A stretch of DNA of 64,000 nucleotides from JBGPHT01 sp041484525. GTDB lineage: Bacteria; Acidobacteriota; Terriglobia; Bryobacterales; Bryobacteraceae. The notes below the pieces were generated by a model that saw only the letters and a program-made list of their open reading frames with translations, had not been told where the DNA came from and did no database searches. The number at the start of each line of letters is the position of its first letter. Position 1 is the stretch's first letter. The position numbers and the translations under genes were made by a program. Below, piece after piece: positions 1-8,225 of this stretch. The stretch lies in the NCBI GenBank assembly GCA_041484525.1, contig JBGPHT010000003.1:51116-115115 (forward strand), in the 5' to 3' direction.

Positions 1-1715
1 GTCAGGGTGGATTCCTGCGTCGAAAAGACCGGGACGCCGTCCTGGAAGATGCGGACCACGATGCCCGCCTCGGAGTGCCGGTCCTCGGCAACACCCAGAT
101 TGTAGATGTCGTATGTGTAGGTGACTTTCTCGCCCGGATGGAAGACACGGTTGGCGCCGCCTGACTGATTCCTCTCGCTCTGCAGGATGATTCCGGAAAG
201 CAACAGCCGGTGGCTCGCGAAGTCCGGCACCTCCACGAACCGGCTGGCCGATCCGAACCGGCCTCCGAACTCATCGCCCAACGCAACGCGCACACGGTAG
301 GCACCGGGGCGGCGGACCTGCAGGCGGAGCAGGCAACTCATTCCATCGCGAATGGCACGCTGGTATTCCTGTTCCGGCATTTGAGCGGAGAAGGTGTGGC
401 CTACATGGTCGACTGCCTCCGCGGATTCTCCCCACGTAGTCGCCAGAAGGTTGAACAGGCAGCGGCGGACGCCTTCAGCCGTGCGGATGAAGGTCAGGTC
501 GCGCGCATCCAGATGGATCATGATCTGGAGATAGGGGCCGCTCTTGGGATCGTGGAAGAACAGCGGAGTCATCGCGAAACGGAGGTCGCCGGTTGCGAAA
601 GGCGAGTTGAGGGCACGCCCCAGTTCCGCGGAAGCTGTGTCGAGCGCCGCAGTACCGGGCGTCTCCTGGGGCACCAGGCCATTGCGGGACCGTACGTGCA
701 ATCCCGGCCGCGTGACCTTCACCGCGACTTCGCGGAAGAGTCTGGCCTTCGAATACTGTTCGAATGCGCGCGACGGCGGCTCGTAGTCGAGGATGTAGTA
801 GCCGTCGCGGTCGGTCAGAATTTGCTCGAGCGCGGTTGAAAGATTGTCGAGTAGCATGCCGCCGGTCTCTCGCGCCAGCCGCGCCATGACGGGCTCAAGC
901 TGCTCACCGGAACGTGTGGCGCGCAGCACGGGCGCCGGCGAATTCGGCAGCGGCTCGGCGGTGAACGTGGTGCTCGGGCCCCGCGGATCGACAACGTAGA
1001 GGACAACGAAGGCGCGGCAGGCCGCGTCCAGAATCTCCTGGTACGACGCGCCCGGCGGCGGACCGGGATCCTCTGTAAAGAGGACGACTGATTTGCGGCC
1101 ATACAGATTGTGAAGCCCGCCCAGAGCGGAGCGCAGCGTGCCGAGCGTACCCACGGAGAACGCCGGGCCGCGGGCGAGAGCGGAGGACGGTGGCGAACTG
1201 AGAGTGCCGCCGGCGATGGCGGCGAACAAGGTGCGCCGGCCGGACGTGAACTTCTCCAGAGCGCCGGTTCCGGATGAAGTGCGCAGGATGGCAGCGGAGT
1301 CGCCGGGCTTCATCGCGTTCACGTAATTCGTCAACCAGCCGCGCACCGCGGAGGCGCTCCGCCGCGAGAGATGAAGGTCGTCGACGATGAATACTACGGG
1401 ACGCCCGGCGGGACCCGGGAGAAACGGATCAGGCCAGAACAACGGGACGGGGCCTTCGACGGGATGTAGCGCGTCCACGTACCTGGCGCGGGCGGCCTCA
1501 TGTGGGCTATCGTCCTGCAGAATTACGAAGTCGGAGGCTTGGAGATCGGTTACGGGGCGGCCGTCCTGGGTAGTGACAACGGCGTCGAGCAGGACGGTTG
1601 GCGGGAGATCTTCGAGCGAGCGATCGAGCGACTTGCGGGGTACCCTCCGGACCTGGGCCTGCGGTGCGGCAGCGAAGGCGATCGCGGCGCCGAGGAGGAT
1701 TGCCGCAATCTTCAT
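1..1715 (-). CDS. VWFA-related domain protein, acidobacterial type (3' end cut by window edge)
   Basis: This is a reading frame open from an ATG at 1715 to the window edge (571 codons visible, no stop seen). It starts with a short hydrophobic segment (MKIAAILLGAAIAFAAAPQA), so it is probably exported. The central part has a von Willebrand A-like core: VVFIVDDLHLS near residues 110-120 supplies the DxxxS-like metal site, and GRKSVVLFTED and YVVDPRG follow. A segment with DGYYILDYEPP then leads into a beta-rich region, which is the arrangement of the VWFA-related family (TIGR03436) that is abundant in Acidobacteria. The role is unknown; family members are presumed to act in envelope protein interactions. 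It is divergent from the S9 peptidase, with about 60 bp between the two starts. The family call is by pattern recognition. Confidence 0.85.
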   Translation of the reverse strand, partial: MKIAAILLGAAIAFAAAPQAQVRRVPRKSLDRSLEDLPPTVLLDAVVTTQDGRPVTDLQASDFVILQDDSPHEAARARYVDALHPVEGPVPLFWPDPFLPGPAGRPVVFIVDDLHLSRRSASAVRGWLTNYVNAMKPGDSAAILRTSSGTGALEKFTSGRRTLFAAIAGGTLSSPPSSALARGPAFSVGTLGTLRSALGGLHNLYGRKSVVLFTEDPGPPPGASYQEILDAACRAFVVLYVVDPRGPSTTFTAEPLPNSPAPVLRATRSGEQLEPVMARLARETGGMLLDNLSTALEQILTDRDGYYILDYEPPSRAFEQYSKARLFREVAVKVTRPGLHVRSRNGLVPQETPGTAALDTASAELGRALNSPFATGDLRFAMTPLFFHDPKSGPYLQIMIHLDARDLTFIRTAEGVRRCLFNLLATTWGESAEAVDHVGHTFSAQMPEQEYQRAIRDGMSCLLRLQVRRPGAYRVRVALGDEFGGRFGSASRFVEVPDFASHRLLLSGIILQSERNQSGGANRVFHPGEKVTYTYDIYNLGVAEDRHSEAGIVVRIFQDGVPVFSTQESTL

Positions 1716-1777
1716 GCGAGAACGGAGCACATTCCAGATTAGCCGAACCATCGTGGGCCGTCACTACAATGAAGGTG

Positions 1778-3814
1778 ATGCGATTCGTTGTTCTCCTTCT
1801 GCCGGCGCTCGGCCTCTCGGCACAACCGGTTCCGTTTACGCTCGACCAGGTGCTGGGGTACGCGTTCCCGTCCTCGCTCGCAGCGTCGCCCGCCGGCGGC
1901 AAAGTCGCGTGGGTCGAGAACACCCGCGGCGTGCGCAATATTTTTGTGGCGGAGCCGCCGGCCTACCAGGCGCGGAAGATCACGGCGTACCTGCGGGATG
2001 ACGGACAGGAAGTGCAGCAACTGGCATGGGCGCCGGACGGGTCTGCAGTCGCGTTCGTGCGCGGCGACAGCGCCAATGAGCGCGGCGAGTATCCGAATCC
2101 GGCGCTGAATCCGAAGGGCGAGGAGCAAGCGGTGTGGGTGGTCGCGCTCGATGGTGGAGCGCCGCGGCGGATCGGCGAAGGCGCGTCGCCCGCGGTGTCG
2201 CCGAAGGGGGACCAGGTGGCGTACGTTTTGCGCGGGCAGATCTGGCTGGCGCCGGCCGACGGAAGGGGCGCACCGTCGCTGGCCTTCAAGACCCGCGGGC
2301 AGTGCGCGCGGCCGGTGTGGTCGCCCGACGGGACGCGCGTCGCATTCACCAGCGCGCGCGGGGACCATACGTTCATCGGTGTCTACGACGCAGGCGCCGG
2401 CAAGCTCCAGTTTCTCGATCCGGGCACGGATAACGATTCCGAGCCGGAATGGTCGCCGGACGGGCGCAGCGTGGCATTCCTGCGCGAGCCGAGCACAGGA
2501 TTGCGCGCGGTGCGGGAGGCGCGGCGGACGGGCGAGCCGTGGTCGATTCGCGTGGCCGCAGCCGAGACGGGAGTAGGCCGCGAAGTGTGGCACGCACGTG
2601 CGGGCGCGGGCTCGGTGTTCCGCGGCGTGACGGCGCGCAATCAGATTCTCTGGACGGCGGGCGGCCGCCTGGTGTTCCCGTGGGAAGGTGATGGTTGGAC
2701 CCACCTCTATTCGGCGCCGGCCGACGGTGGACCCGCGGCCTTGCTGACGCCGGGAGCGTTCGAAGTGGAACACGCGGCGCTGTCGGCCGGACGGCGCGAG
2801 GTGGTGTTTTCGTCGAACCAGGAGGACATCGACCGGCGGCATCTTTGGAAAGTAGCCGCGACCGGCGGCACCGTGCCGATGCCATTGACCTCGGGGCAGG
2901 GGCTCGAATTCTCACCCGTTCCGACAAGCGATCCAAATGCGCTGGCCTTCCTGCGATCGGACGCGCAGCACCCGTTGCACCCGGCCATCCAAATCGGCGG
3001 CGAGGCACGGAACCTGAGCACGCTGCCCGCGGACTTTCCCGTGCAGCAAATGGTAACGCCCGAGCAGGTAGTCTTTCCATCAGCCGACGGACTGGAGATC
3101 CACGGCCAGTTGTTTCGACCTCCAGGTCGCACCACGAGGGCTCCGGCGGTGGTGTTCTTCCACGGCGGATCGCGGCGCCAGATGCTGCTCGGGTGGCACG
3201 CGATGTATTACTACTCGAACGCGTACGCGTTGAACCAGTATCTGGCGAATGCGGGGTATATGGTGCTTTCCGTGAACTACCGCAGCGGCATCGGGTACGG
3301 GCTGAATTTCCGCGAGGCGCTGAACTACGGCCCGTCGGGTGCGAGCGAGTACAACGACGTGCGCGGTGCCGGCGTGTGCCTGCGCACGCGCGCCGATGTT
3401 GATCCCGCGCGGATCGGCGCGTGGGGAGGATCGTACGGCGGGTACTTGACGGCGATGGCGCTGGCGCGCGCATCCGACCTTTTCAAAGCGGGCGTGGACT
3501 TCCACGGTGTGCACAATTGGGCGGCGGAACTGGGGATTCCGGTGACGGAGCCGGACTACCGGTTGGCGTACGAATCGTCGCCGCTGGCGAGTGTGCGAAC
3601 GTGGCGGTCGCCAGTGCTGTTGATCCAGGGGGATGACGACCGCGACGTGCAGTTCAACCAGACGGTGATGCTGGCGGACGCCCTGCGACAGCGCGGAGTG
3701 AATGTCGAAGAGCTGATCTTTCCCGACGAAGTGCACGACTTCCTGCTGTGGCGAAGTTGGCGGGACTCGTACTCCGCAGCGGCGCGATTCCTGGAGAGAA
3801 CGCTGGGGCGGTGA
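1778..3814 (+). CDS. S9 family prolyl oligopeptidase / dipeptidyl peptidase-like serine hydrolase
   Basis: A secreted serine peptidase of the DPP-IV/acylaminoacyl-peptidase group that cleaves oligopeptides in the periplasm. A signal peptide (MRFVVLLLPALGLSAQ) precedes WD40/PD40-type propeller repeats (several WSPDG motifs such as VWSPDGTRVAFTS and EWSPDGRSVAFLR), then an alpha/beta hydrolase domain. The triad is visible: nucleophile Ser in GAWGGSYGGY, Asp in GDDDRDVQF, His in DEVHDFL. The length of about 680 residues is normal. An ATG nine bases upstream (1769) is in frame. I prefer 1778 because a TACAAT box ends 7 nt before it and there is no Shine-Dalgarno sequence, a pattern repeated at other genes here. 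Confidence 0.9.
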   Translation: MRFVVLLLPALGLSAQPVPFTLDQVLGYAFPSSLAASPAGGKVAWVENTRGVRNIFVAEPPAYQARKITAYLRDDGQEVQQLAWAPDGSAVAFVRGDSANERGEYPNPALNPKGEEQAVWVVALDGGAPRRIGEGASPAVSPKGDQVAYVLRGQIWLAPADGRGAPSLAFKTRGQCARPVWSPDGTRVAFTSARGDHTFIGVYDAGAGKLQFLDPGTDNDSEPEWSPDGRSVAFLREPSTGLRAVREARRTGEPWSIRVAAAETGVGREVWHARAGAGSVFRGVTARNQILWTAGGRLVFPWEGDGWTHLYSAPADGGPAALLTPGAFEVEHAALSAGRREVVFSSNQEDIDRRHLWKVAATGGTVPMPLTSGQGLEFSPVPTSDPNALAFLRSDAQHPLHPAIQIGGEARNLSTLPADFPVQQMVTPEQVVFPSADGLEIHGQLFRPPGRTTRAPAVVFFHGGSRRQMLLGWHAMYYYSNAYALNQYLANAGYMVLSVNYRSGIGYGLNFREALNYGPSGASEYNDVRGAGVCLRTRADVDPARIGAWGGSYGGYLTAMALARASDLFKAGVDFHGVHNWAAELGIPVTEPDYRLAYESSPLASVRTWRSPVLLIQGDDDRDVQFNQTVMLADALRQRGVNVEELIFPDEVHDFLLWRSWRDSYSAAARFLERTLGR

Positions 3815-3818
3815 AAAA

Positions 3819-4187
3819 CTACTTCGCGCGCTTGGCGGTGAGTTCCTCGGTTGCCACGTCGCCCACTTTGCGGGTGAGCTTCATCTCATCGCCCGCAATC
3901 TTGCCTTTATATTCGATGCGCAGCGTCTGGCCCTGAAAGTCCAGGTTCTCGACGAAGGCGACCTCGTCGCCCTGGATCGTCCCTTCGCTGATCTTGGCCT
4001 CGCCGAAGTTCGATTTCGCGGTGCCGGTAATCTTACCGGCATCCACTTTGAAATCGTAAGCATAGTTCTGGACGCCGACCTGCGTATCGAACGAGGCGGT
4101 CCATTTACCAGTGATGTCGGCGGCGAAAGCGGGCGCGAGAAGGACAAGCGCGAACGCAGCAACAGGTAGGAATCGGTTACGAGTCAT
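3819..4187 (-). CDS. Small secreted protein, lipocalin-like
   Basis: A 122-residue protein with a clear signal peptide (cleavage near APAFAA) and then a beta-rich mature part opening with DITGKWTASFDT and ending with charged residues. Short exported proteins with an opening 'GKW' motif are common in Acidobacteria and resemble half-lipocalin or DUF-type barrels. No catalytic motif is visible. Its stop lies 4 bp from the convergent peptidase stop. A second protein of similar design lies at 4750-5205, so the two may be distant paralogues. Function unknown. Confidence 0.7.
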   Translation of the reverse strand: MTRNRFLPVAAFALVLLAPAFAADITGKWTASFDTQVGVQNYAYDFKVDAGKITGTAKSNFGEAKISEGTIQGDEVAFVENLDFQGQTLRIEYKGKIAGDEMKLTRKVGDVATEELTAKRAK

Positions 4188-4232
4188 GCTGAGATTACTC
4201 TATCGCGATCCCCGCTCGAGGGGAAGCCGAAA

Positions 4233-4679
4233 TCACTCGAAGTAGTCGGCCAGTCGCCGCAGCAACGACTCCTGGTCGCGCTGACGCGCGGATTCCCAAT
4301 CCTGGCAGGCGCCGCTCAACTCCACCAGGCACTCCGTTACCGCGCTCCGCTCGCTGCGGCCGATTGCCGAATCCACGCGATGCTGCGGAGCATACCGTCC
4401 CAGCGAGATGCGCAGCAATCCGCTGAACGGATCCCGCAATTCATGCTTGAGACACAAGCGCCGGGCACGCGGCAACAACTCCTCTAACTCGCGCCGCCGG
4501 TCGCAAAACGTGCGATGCTCCGCCTCCAGATCGCGGCTGATGGTCGCCGCATAGCCGGGCAGACGGTAGTACTTCTGATACGCCGCCTCCCACTGGTCCA
4601 CCGCGCCGAGATAATGTTCGACCGCGAGCCGTAGAGCCGCGATGAATTCGCCGTCAGAGATTGTTCTTTCCTGGTCCAT
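4233..4679 (-). CDS. Hypothetical helical cytoplasmic protein
   Basis: I do not recognise this 148-residue protein. It has no signal peptide or membrane segment. It is rich in Glu, Arg and Leu and is predicted to be mostly helical, with a probable coiled coil around residues 50-75 (DLEAEHRTFCDRRRELEELL). It stands alone, 45 bp downstream of the start of the lipocalin-like gene on the same strand. Codon use resembles its neighbours, which supports it being a real gene. Confidence 0.55.
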   Translation of the reverse strand: MDQERTISDGEFIAALRLAVEHYLGAVDQWEAAYQKYYRLPGYAATISRDLEAEHRTFCDRRRELEELLPRARRLCLKHELRDPFSGLLRISLGRYAPQHRVDSAIGRSERSAVTECLVELSGACQDWESARQRDQESLLRRLADYFE

Positions 4680-4749
4680 TCGGATTCGTGTGATTACTCA
4701 CCTAACATTATCCTCCGAACCAGGAATTCCTAGAATCTCGGCAACGCCC

Positions 4750-5205
4750 CTACTGCTTGTCGTAGACGACAGTGCCTTCGACCGCCTGGCCAGTGGCGTT
4801 GGTGCCTTTGGCGGTAACGGTCAACGTCTTCCCGTCGGCGGATAGTTTGGAATGCGTCGTGTAGACGGCCTTACCGCCTTTGCTATAGCTGACCGAACGC
4901 TCAGTCTGGCTGGCGCGCTTGCTGCTCACGCCATCATAGGGTGAGGAAATGATCTTGCCCGTTCCGCCCGCCGCTGGCACGGTGTAGTGTGATGCAATCG
5001 CTGAGCCGTCAGCGGCTGTTCCGGCGATCGTTATGTCCAGATCGCTCCCCGTAGCGGCGATCGTGACGGTTTGGTCTTTGGGCGCCGCACCGGTGGTGAA
5101 CTTGGTTTTGGCGGGATTGAGCTTCCACGTTCCGACGAAAGGATCCGCTGCATACCCCAACGCAGCAAATCCCAAAAGGACAAACAAGAGTCGTGTGTGC
5201 TTCAT
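4750..5205 (-). CDS. Small secreted lipocalin-like protein
   Basis: A 151-residue exported protein. The start at 5205 is chosen because a GAGGTG ribosome-binding site sits just upstream and the residues after it form a good signal peptide (MKHTRLLFVLLGFAALGYAA). The mature protein opens DPFVGTWKLNPAKTKF, a motif typical of acidobacterial exported beta-barrel proteins of unknown function, and alternates short beta strands rich in Thr, Ser and Gly. Its start is 37 bp from the left end of the insertion sequence, so the element may have separated it from former upstream DNA. Confidence 0.75.
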   Translation of the reverse strand: MKHTRLLFVLLGFAALGYAADPFVGTWKLNPAKTKFTTGAAPKDQTVTIAATGSDLDITIAGTAADGSAIASHYTVPAAGGTGKIISSPYDGVSSKRASQTERSVSYSKGGKAVYTTHSKLSADGKTLTVTAKGTNATGQAVEGTVVYDKQ

Positions 5206-5270
5206 AGCACCTCGCTTTCTGTGCACGGAAGTATATCACGGCTGTCAACGCCAAGTAGAAATGTCCTGTT

Positions 5271-5521
5271 TGGTGGTGAGGTTTGAGGGGTGTGGTTTAA
5301 AGTGTGGATGATTCTCCGGGACGTCGCGGTCACGGGGAAGATTCAAAGCCGATGCGGCGGAGTTGGCTCCGAAGTAAACGGCGGCAAGCCCTCGGTCAAC
5401 GGGGCCCTGCGGGTACCCTCCGGGGGTTTTGCTTTTGATGGCAAGCTTACTTGGGTGAGACTCCCGAGCGGAGGCTTTGAATACGGTAAACGCGAAGCTG
5501 GCGGGGCCGTTGTTGCCCGGC
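5271..5521. other. Non-coding left part of the insertion sequence
   Basis: About 250 bp between the left terminal repeat and the transposase stop. No frame here looks like protein. The transposase frame closes at 5522, and the open frame that continues across is out of phase and low in complexity. It could hold transposase-binding sites or be the remains of a passenger region. Confidence 0.5.
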
Positions 5522-6860
5522 CTACCGAATGGGTTTTACGCCGCGGACCTGGGACGGTGCCTCGATTACGGACAGAGCGGTTTTCTCCGGACTGGTCAGG
5601 TGGAAGTTCTTCATCCATTGGCTTTTCGCGCGTGGCGCGGCAGGCTTGCGCGCACGGCCCGCGATCACTTTGGGCTTGGGCACTTTGGGACGCGGCTGGC
5701 ACGCGGAGACTGTCAGGTACCGCTTGCCGAAACGCACCGCTATAGAGGCGTCGAGCCGGACTTCGACCCGTACGTCGGCTCCGCGCAGACCCGCACGAAC
5801 GTCGCTTCGTGCAATCTGGTAGGTCTGGTTGTCGAACTGAATCGTATAGCCATTGCTGACCTGTCTGAGTTCGACATAGCTCAACGAAGCAGCCAGCGAG
5901 TGTTCCTTGCCTAATGGCCGGTGCGCATCGTCGTTGCTGGCCGGAATCACGGCAATCGTGTTGTTCCACCAGACGATGAACTCCGCTTCCCGGTAAGCGT
6001 TGGCCTGCTCCAGAGTCTTTGCCCCGGCCACACGCAGGCCTTTGACCGGACGGTCCTGCGCCGTCTGGAAACTGCGTTCCACACGACCCTTGGCTTGCGG
6101 CGAGTGCGCCCCGATCCACACGATGTCCAATTCCCGGAGCGCTCGTCCGATCTGCGTCGGCGGCAAAGGATCGCGCTCGTCCCGCGGCAGATCTGCGGCG
6201 TACCGCGCAGTTTTCGGCGCCGTTTGAAACAGACCCGCCTTGTCGGTGTAATAACTGACCGGCCGGCCATGCCGCTCCACATAGCTCCACATAGCTCCAC
6301 ACCAGACGCATGTTTTCTTCCGTCGAATCGTGCAGCACGAACCGCGCGTGAAGGCGGCTGGAAGCGTCGTCGATCATGCTGATCAGGTACAGCTTCGGAC
6401 CACGATCTTCCAGCCAGGCGTGCTCGCTGGTGTCCCACTGAATCAGTTCGCCCACGCGGGAGCGGCGCGGCCGCCACGGATGGATCTTGTCGACAACCTG
6501 CCTGCTGACACGCCACAGCTTCCCTTCGATCATCCACGTTCGCACCGTCTCCCGCCCCGCGTGAATGGCGTGTTTGTTGGCCAGGTATTCCGCCGCCAGC
6601 GTCGGGCCGAAGCCCCGATAGACATCGCGGCCTAGTATCTCCAACGCCTTCTGTTTGGTTTTCTCGTCCAGCTTGCGGTTGGACCGCCGCCCCCGCAGAG
6701 CGTGCACCAACGCCGCATCGCCTTTCCCCTTCAGCCGCTTCAACAACCGGCGAATATGTCGCTCGCTCTGGCCGAGATCCTCGGCAGCTTGCCGTTGGGT
6801 GATCAGGCCCTTTCTTGTTTTCTTCAATGCGACCAGCCGGTCGCGGTCTCGTTGTGTCAT
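5522..6860 (-). pseudogene. ISNCY-family DDE transposase, frameshifted
   Basis: The N-terminal part (from ATG 6860) has a helix-turn-helix (QRQAAEDLGQSERHIRRLLK) and an rve-type catalytic domain opening with QWDTSEHAW, which carries the first Asp. The second Asp (YYTDKAGLF) and the Glu (KGRVERSFQ) lie in another frame that ends at 5522. The break is at 6280-6299, where the 10-mer ATAGCTCCAC is present twice in tandem. Removing one copy restores a single 442-residue protein reading MRLVWSYVERHGRPVSYYTD across the join. As it stands the transposase is truncated after WSYVE, so the copy is probably immobile unless helped in trans or read through by frameshifting. Confidence 0.88.
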
Positions 6861-7045
6861 GAGAAGTGTTCCTGAATCCACCTCTCCAGACTGACCCTGT
6901 CAACAGGACATTTCTACTTGGCACGAATAGGACATTATCATTTGGCGGCGACAGTTGGCGTGCGCAAGTAGCTCCGGCCCTCTCCCTTGCTATACAATAT
7001 GGACGGGCGGGTTTGCCCGCCGGAGGGAGCTCGGAACCTGGGATT

Positions 7046-7324
7046 ATGTCGGATCGCGGATTTTTATTCCTCTTCAGCGTTTTCATGATTATTGCGTCAC
7101 TCGCCACCACCGTGTGGCTGGTAGTGAGCGGTCAGGCCGCGACCGTGGACGGCCTCTTCCTGGTGCTCTACGCGCTGCTGCTGGCGCTGGCATTTGCACT
7201 TTACGTCATGTTCATGATTCGCCGTGCGATGGCGGCAGTGGCGGAACCGGCGGCAGCGGCCGCCAAATCGACGGCTGCCAAAGCGGCTGCCAAGCCTGCG
7301 CCGGCGACGGTGTCGCAGTCATAG
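7046..7324 (+). CDS. Small membrane protein with Ala/Lys tail
   Basis: A 92-residue protein with two membrane helices (about residues 5-28 and 36-60; FLFLFSVFMIIASLATTVWL is the first) and a tail of Ala/Lys/Pro repeats (AAAKSTAAKAAAKPAPA) that is probably cytoplasmic or periplasmic and disordered. The ATG at 7046 is preceded by a purine-rich GGGAGC/GGGATT stretch. It is the first gene to the right of the insertion sequence and is followed by a cyclophilin gene with its own promoter-like box. Function unknown. Confidence 0.65.
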   Translation: MSDRGFLFLFSVFMIIASLATTVWLVVSGQAATVDGLFLVLYALLLALAFALYVMFMIRRAMAAVAEPAAAAAKSTAAKAAAKPAPATVSQS

Positions 7325-7374
7325 AAAAGCCGGGCTTTACAGGCTAAACGCGGCAAATTCTGTCAATTCTTCGT

Positions 7375-7380
7375 TATAAT
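7375..7380 (+). promoter_or_regulatory. -10 box (TATAAT) 8 nt before the PPIase start
   Basis: A perfect TATAAT ends 8 nt before the ATG at 7389. No Shine-Dalgarno sequence lies between. If this is the -10 element, the transcript would begin at or within a few bases of the start codon, so it would be leaderless. Confidence 0.6.
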
Positions 7381-7388
7381 CGGGCGTT

Positions 7389-8225
7389 ATGAAGCTACTC
7401 ATTTTTCTACTCGCCTCGGCATGCTTGGCACTGGCGCAGACTCCCGCGCCCTCCAAGGCCGCCACACCGCCGGCAAAAGCTGCGGCCCCCGCCACCAAGA
7501 CGGGGACTAGCGGTGGGTCGGCGTCGTCGACTTCCCGTCTGCTGAATCCCGCCGCTCTGACCGCCAAGGCACCCGAGGTCTTCCGCGCGAAGTTCACCAC
7601 CAGCAAGGGCGACTTCGTGGTGGAAGTGACGCGCGCCTGGGCGCCGTTGGGCGCCGACCGCTTCTATAACCTGGTGCGCAACCACTTCTTCGACAACGCT
7701 CCGTTCTTCCGCGCCATCGCGAACTTCATGGTGCAGTTCGGCCTCCCGGCGAATCCGGCCTATGGCAAAGTGTGGGCGAAGGCGGCGATCAAAGACGATC
7801 CCGTGAAGCAGAGCAATAAGAAAGGTACGATCACGTTCGCCACCGCCGGTCCGAACACCAGGACCACTCAGGTGTTCATCAATCTCGTCGACAACGGGAC
7901 GACGGGCGCTCAGTTGGACGGCCAGGGCTTTGCTCCGTTCGGGACGGTGACGGAAGGCATGGAGGTCGTCTCCAGTTTCTATACTGGTTACGGCGACAGT
8001 GGTCCCGACCAGGGCCGCCTGACCGACGAAGGCAAGGCATACGCCGACAAGTCCTTCCCCAGGCTCGATAGCATCAAGACCGCGACCATCATCTTCCCCG
8101 AGCCGCCACCTCCACCGCCGCCTGCCGCCAAGAAGGCTGCCCCCGCCGCCGGTACTGTCCCGAAGGCTCCCGCTACCGCCCCGACGGGTACCAAGGCGCC
8201 CGCCGCGCCGCCGAAAAAGCAGTGA
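7389..8225 (+). CDS. Secreted cyclophilin-type peptidyl-prolyl cis-trans isomerase
   Basis: This enzyme catalyses cis-trans isomerisation of X-Pro bonds during protein folding outside the cytoplasm. A signal peptide (MKLLIFLLASACLALAQ) is followed by a low-complexity Ala/Pro linker and the cyclophilin domain at about residues 70-225. Family motifs are visible: GDFVVEV, FFDNAPFFRAIANFMVQFG (the catalytic Arg-containing FxR) and GTITFATAGPNTRTTQVFINL. The C-terminus is again Pro/Ala/Lys-rich. Its TGA overlaps the GTG start of the next gene by 4 bp (GTGA), so the two are likely translationally coupled. Confidence 0.92.
   Translation: MKLLIFLLASACLALAQTPAPSKAATPPAKAAAPATKTGTSGGSASSTSRLLNPAALTAKAPEVFRAKFTTSKGDFVVEVTRAWAPLGADRFYNLVRNHFFDNAPFFRAIANFMVQFGLPANPAYGKVWAKAAIKDDPVKQSNKKGTITFATAGPNTRTTQVFINLVDNGTTGAQLDGQGFAPFGTVTEGMEVVSSFYTGYGDSGPDQGRLTDEGKAYADKSFPRLDSIKTATIIFPEPPPPPPPAAKKAAPAAGTVPKAPATAPTGTKAPAAPPKKQ

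Larger units (their letters stand above)
5243..6953 (-). mobile_element. Insertion sequence, ISNCY-like, with a broken transposase
   Basis: The boundaries come from matching 24-bp imperfect inverted repeats that both begin TGTC: 5243-5266 on the left and 6930-6953 (read on the minus strand) on the right, agreeing at about 18 of 24 positions and sharing the end AATGTCC. A second repeat lies further in on the right: 6902-6922 is a perfect 21-bp inverted match to 5250-5270. The element is about 1.7 kb and carries one transposase gene on the minus strand plus about 250 bp of non-coding DNA on its left side. I see no clear target-site duplication beside the proposed ends, so the exact ends are uncertain. 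Confidence 0.8.

Noticed and set aside
2373..3473. A 366-residue minus-strand frame within the S9 peptidase gene.
   Set aside because: Arg/Pro-rich shadow of a high-GC gene with no motif or ribosome-binding site. Many similar frames lie opposite the other genes.
5237..6959. A target-site duplication flanking the insertion sequence.
   Set aside because: The flanks CACGGC and GTTGGC share only GGC out of register, which is not enough to call a duplication.
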